DNA of 64,000 bases, from NCBI GenBank assembly GCA_019843655.1, contig JACDQD010000010.1, forward strand, positions 5,687,637-5,751,636. The letters are read 5' to 3'. Below are positions 63,263 through 64,000 of the stretch, piece by piece. Each line of letters opens with the position of its first letter. Position 1 is the first letter of the stretch. Origin of the DNA: Lethocerus indicus. Taxonomy: Eukaryota > Arthropoda > Insecta > Hemiptera > Belostomatidae. Both the position numbers and the translations under genes were made by a program. The notes under the pieces are model-generated. The model was not told where the DNA came from and ran no database searches. It saw only the letters and a program-made list of their open reading frames with translations.

Positions 63263-64000
63263 CTTTTCTCTATATAGAGCCCGAGGTAGCGAGCCTGCTG
63301 TTGGGCGGGAATAGAAGTATTTTTGAACAGAACAGGAGGGCAAGGGTGTCAACGTAGAGTGAAGGTGACTTGGAGCTATTCACCTTCACCGACTGCTTAT
63401 TTAACCTTAAATTATGAACTAAAGTACTCCTCTTCGTCGTGGGTTCGGGCTTGTCGTTGGTCCCCCGCGAGCCACTTAAAAATAAGTGGCCCTGGTCGAA
63501 AGCCTAAAAAAAGGGAACGAAAAAATCTGAATTTTTAATTTATAGTAATGTCGCTCAATATATTGGAACGTATTAGAATCGCCCCCAAGTGAATTATCCT
63601 CGCCTTCAGAGATTTTGGAGCTAATACAAAATCGCTCGAACTTGTACCCGAGCCGCTCGTTATTTTCGTGCGGATATTTCCGTCCGACTTTTATCTTCGG
63701 TCGCTAAGCTGCAAGGCGAAGTGGACGCTAAGTGGCCCCGCGGCGAGGTGGGAGGGCGACAACATCTCGGCACGTCGACGCCGATGAAGCCTGCCAAAAA
63801 GCATGTTTAAGCGAGACTTAGAAACGAAAATGAACGGGTCCGAATATTTATCCGGCCGTGAGATTAGTGCCGGAACCCGAGGGCCTCTCAACCGGCGGCG
63901 TTTGAAAATGGCTACCAACGATTTGACCATATTGTTCTCGGGAGGGTCAATTAGGCTGGCAGGGATAACCATGAAATAACCACGGCTCATCTAATGATCC
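63263..64000. other. Gene-free window end
   Basis: CpG-rich sequence with short open frames. A small dyad CCACTTAAAAATAAGTGG occurs near 63472. Nothing else was seen. Confidence 0.4.

Overview
This is a eukaryotic nuclear window, most likely from an insect. The genes have many short GT-AG introns, a TATA plus TCAGT-type core promoter sits before one gene, a CBM14-like secreted protein is present, Jockey-type non-LTR retrotransposon remnants are scattered about, and MITEs are abundant. The order is uncertain; Hemiptera is a guess. There are no bacterial genes, rRNA or CRISPR arrays, and no tRNA that I could support.

All recognisable genes lie in one island between about 24.8 and 40.1 kb. On the minus strand are URM1 (24798-26386, five exons, 102 aa) and, upstream of it, ABHD16A (28802-36112, twelve exons, about 526 aa after allowing for one extra base). 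On the plus strand, head-to-head with ABHD16A across about 550 bp, is ZNF277 (36661-40059, eight exons, 432 aa, five C2H2 fingers). Inside the 3.3-kb intron between the tenth and eleventh ABHD16A coding exons, on the opposite strand, sits a complete four-exon gene (30335-32173) for a 218-aa secreted cysteine-rich protein with a CBM14-like pattern and its own TATA box. I joined the exons by hand from splice signals, reading phase and remembered family sequences. Every junction keeps frame except for one apparent +1 shift inside ABHD16A.

The flanks (1-24.7 kb and 41-64 kb) hold no gene I can support. They contain degenerate transposable elements and simple repeats: (1) four 5'-truncated Jockey-like 3' ends; (2) about ten copies of a hairpin-forming MITE family, one with an internal palindromic 53-bp array and one inside an ABHD16A intron; (3) a foldback-like element with a 70-bp minisatellite at 17.3-18.6 kb and a second copy in opposite orientation at 49 kb; (4) two MITEs with TTAA target sites, piggyBac-like; (5) a three-copy repeat family in the first 4.7 kb; (6) several microsatellites.

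The gene island is poor in CpG except at the shared promoter and URM1, while the flanks are CpG-rich. This is the pattern expected of insect gene-body methylation. The points most worth checking are the nested gene, the ABHD16A frameshift and its Tyr at the expected catalytic His, the GC-AG intron with a MITE in it, and the two tandem-repeat foldback elements.
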